The notes under the pieces were generated by a model that saw only the letters and a program-made list of their open reading frames with translations, was not told the DNA's origin and made no database searches. Position numbers and translations under genes: made by a program. 6,829 nt of DNA from DATKWF01 sp035529715. GTDB taxonomy: Bacteria; Chloroflexota; Dehalococcoidia; Dehalococcoidales; RBG-16-60-22. Below, piece after piece: positions 5,494 through 6,829 of this stretch; within the stretch, counting starts at the first letter, position 1; every line of letters begins with the position of its first letter. The stretch lies in assembly GCA_035529715.1 (NCBI GenBank), contig DATKWF010000097.1:1-6829 (forward strand), read 5' to 3'.

Positions 5494-6829
5494 TTATAAT
5501 GCCACCAGCATGACAAAGACGGGGCCGAAGATTACGGCGACCTTACCCACCAGCTTAATCAGGATGTTCAGTGAAGGCCCAGCTGTATCCTTGAAGGGGT
5601 CGCCCACGGTATCGCCGATAACCGCCGCCTTGTGAGGGTCACTGCCCTTGCCACCCAGGTTACCCGCCTCAATGAACTTTTTGGCATTATCCCAGGCACC
5701 GCCGGCATTAGCCATCATTACCGCCATCAGGAATCCGGTTACCAGCGCCCCTATCAACAGACCGGCGACTGCCTCCGGGCCCAGAGTAAAGCCAATGACC
5801 AGAGGTACCAGCAGAACCAGCACACCGGGGAGTAACATAGACTTTAACGCCCGCCTGGTAGCAATATCCACGCATCTCACATAATCGGGTCTGGCCTGAC
5901 CCTCCATAAGTCCCTTAATCTCCCGGAACTGCCGCCTGACCTCATTAACGATGGCAAAGCTACCATCGCCAACTCCCCTCATCGCCAGGGCGCTGAAAAC
6001 GAAAGTCAGCATACCACCGATGAGCACACCAGCAATCACACCAACATTGGTCAGACTGGCGACATCAATTTTAGCCACTGCAAGATAGGTAGCCAGCCAG
6101 GCTAATGATGCCAGAGCCGCCGAGGCAATGGCAAAACCTTTACCCAGAGCCGCCGTGGTGTTGCCCACCGAGTCCAGGGCTTCACAGCGTTCCCTCACTT
6201 CTTTGCCCAAATCAGCCATCTGGGCAATACCCGCCGAATTATCAGCTATCGGCCCATAGCAGTCCATCGCCAGTAACATGCCGAGGTTAATCAACATACC
6301 CATAGAAGCGATAGCTATACCCAGCAGCCCACCGAAAATATAGGCGAGCACGGTGGCGATGGCAACCAAGACTACAGGTATAACCGTGCTCATCATGCCG
6401 GTTGCCATACCCTCAATAATGGTAACCGCGGCACCACTCTCGGCTGCCCTGGCTATCTTCTTTACTGGAGCGTGTTCCGCCGAGGTAAAATATTCAGTTG
6501 CCTGCCCAATTAAGAAACCGCAGATTAAACCCGATATCAGAGCCCAGAAAAGTCCCAGGTCACCCACGTAAATCCTGATAATAAAGAAACTGGCGATTAT
6601 CATCAGGATGTTACTGACATACACGCCGGTATTCATGGTGGCATGCGCCCTAGCCACCTGCTTTTCAAAATCAGCTTCTACATCCCTGGGTCTGACAGAC
6701 AGAGCACCAATAATGGAGACCACTATGCCGACAGCACTGAGCAGCAGCGGCAGAAGCATGCCCTTTGTGGCGCCAAGGACAATCACTCCCAAAACCATTG
6801 AGGCGGCTATTGCCGAAACATAGGACTCA
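5494..6829 (-). CDS. hppA: Membrane-bound ion-translocating pyrophosphatase, K+-dependent type, N-terminus outside window
   Basis: Integral membrane pump that couples PPi hydrolysis to H+ and/or Na+ transport. The frame stays open to the right edge, beginning ESYVSAIAAS, the family's conserved stretch, so the methionine at 6798 is internal. About 444 C-terminal residues with roughly ten membrane helices are visible; the family is usually 650-800. Counting from the first complete codon, motifs are TEYFTSAEHAPVKKIA (111-126), DCYGPIADNSAGIAQMA (189-205), GNTTAALGKGFAI (222-234), EVRRQFREI (296-304), NAGGAWDNAKKFIE (374-387) and GKGSDPHKAA followed by GDTVGDPFKDT (405-415), which supply PPi/Mg-binding Asp and Lys residues. 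Alanine rather than lysine after GNTTA marks the K+-dependent group. The glutamate that helps separate Na+ from H+ pumps lies upstream of the window, so ion specificity is open. All visible catalytic motifs are intact. Confidence 0.96.
   Translation of the reverse strand, partial: ESYVSAIAASMVLGVIVLGATKGMLLPLLLSAVGIVVSIIGALSVRPRDVEADFEKQVARAHATMNTGVYVSNILMIIASFFIIRIYVGDLGLFWALISGLICGFLIGQATEYFTSAEHAPVKKIARAAESGAAVTIIEGMATGMMSTVIPVVLVAIATVLAYIFGGLLGIAIASMGMLINLGMLLAMDCYGPIADNSAGIAQMADLGKEVRERCEALDSVGNTTAALGKGFAIASAALASLAWLATYLAVAKIDVASLTNVGVIAGVLIGGMLTFVFSALAMRGVGDGSFAIVNEVRRQFREIKGLMEGQARPDYVRCVDIATRRALKSMLLPGVLVLLVPLVIGFTLGPEAVAGLLIGALVTGFLMAVMMANAGGAWDNAKKFIEAGNLGGKGSDPHKAAVIGDTVGDPFKDTAGPSLNILIKLVGKVAVIFGPVFVMLVAL

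Noticed and set aside
1..6829. Mobile element, CRISPR array, defence or phage system
   Set aside because: No transposase, integrase, direct-repeat array, phage gene or long terminal repeat is visible; the genes are intact housekeeping families with uniform style.

Overview
This is a compact bacterial chromosomal segment carrying mostly housekeeping genes. I see no insertion sequence, phage gene, CRISPR array, tRNA or rRNA. The gene set (a K+-type membrane pyrophosphatase, a DUF1015 protein and a class V aminotransferase of the kind often found beside serA) fits an anaerobic or thermophile-like lineage. From memory of similar gene combinations, a Chloroflexota/Dehalococcoidia-like organism is my best guess. 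No marker gene in the window proves this.

Layout, left to right. Positions 1-3011 hold a tightly packed minus-strand operon, transcribed ribF -> tyrS -> class V aminotransferase. ribF and tyrS overlap by 14 bases, and 13 bases separate tyrS from the aminotransferase, which runs off the left edge. A 179-base gap upstream of ribF holds good sigma-70-type promoter candidates. Further upstream on the same strand is a DUF1015 protein (3191-4498). A divergent intergenic region of about 300 bases (4499-4802) contains a near-consensus plus-strand promoter and a leader of about 140 nt. The leader carries a strong Shine-Dalgarno sequence followed by a two-codon ORF, and two small inverted repeats. It precedes the only plus-strand gene (4803-5306), a four-helix membrane protein with a His-Ala-His-Thr-His motif that resembles one module of heme-copper oxidase subunit I. 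After a convergent gap with two short inverted repeats comes the C-terminal part of a membrane-bound ion-pumping pyrophosphatase (hppA), on the minus strand and open at the right edge.

Functional links. RibF makes FMN and FAD, TyrS charges tRNA-Tyr, and the aminotransferase probably serves glyoxylate/serine or phosphoserine metabolism. DUF1015 proteins and this aminotransferase type often occur near serine biosynthesis genes. The HppA pyrophosphatase uses PPi, which both TyrS and the FAD synthetase half of RibF release. That link is metabolic common sense rather than evidence of co-regulation. The least understood parts are the DUF1015 protein, the small HAHTH membrane protein and its leader.
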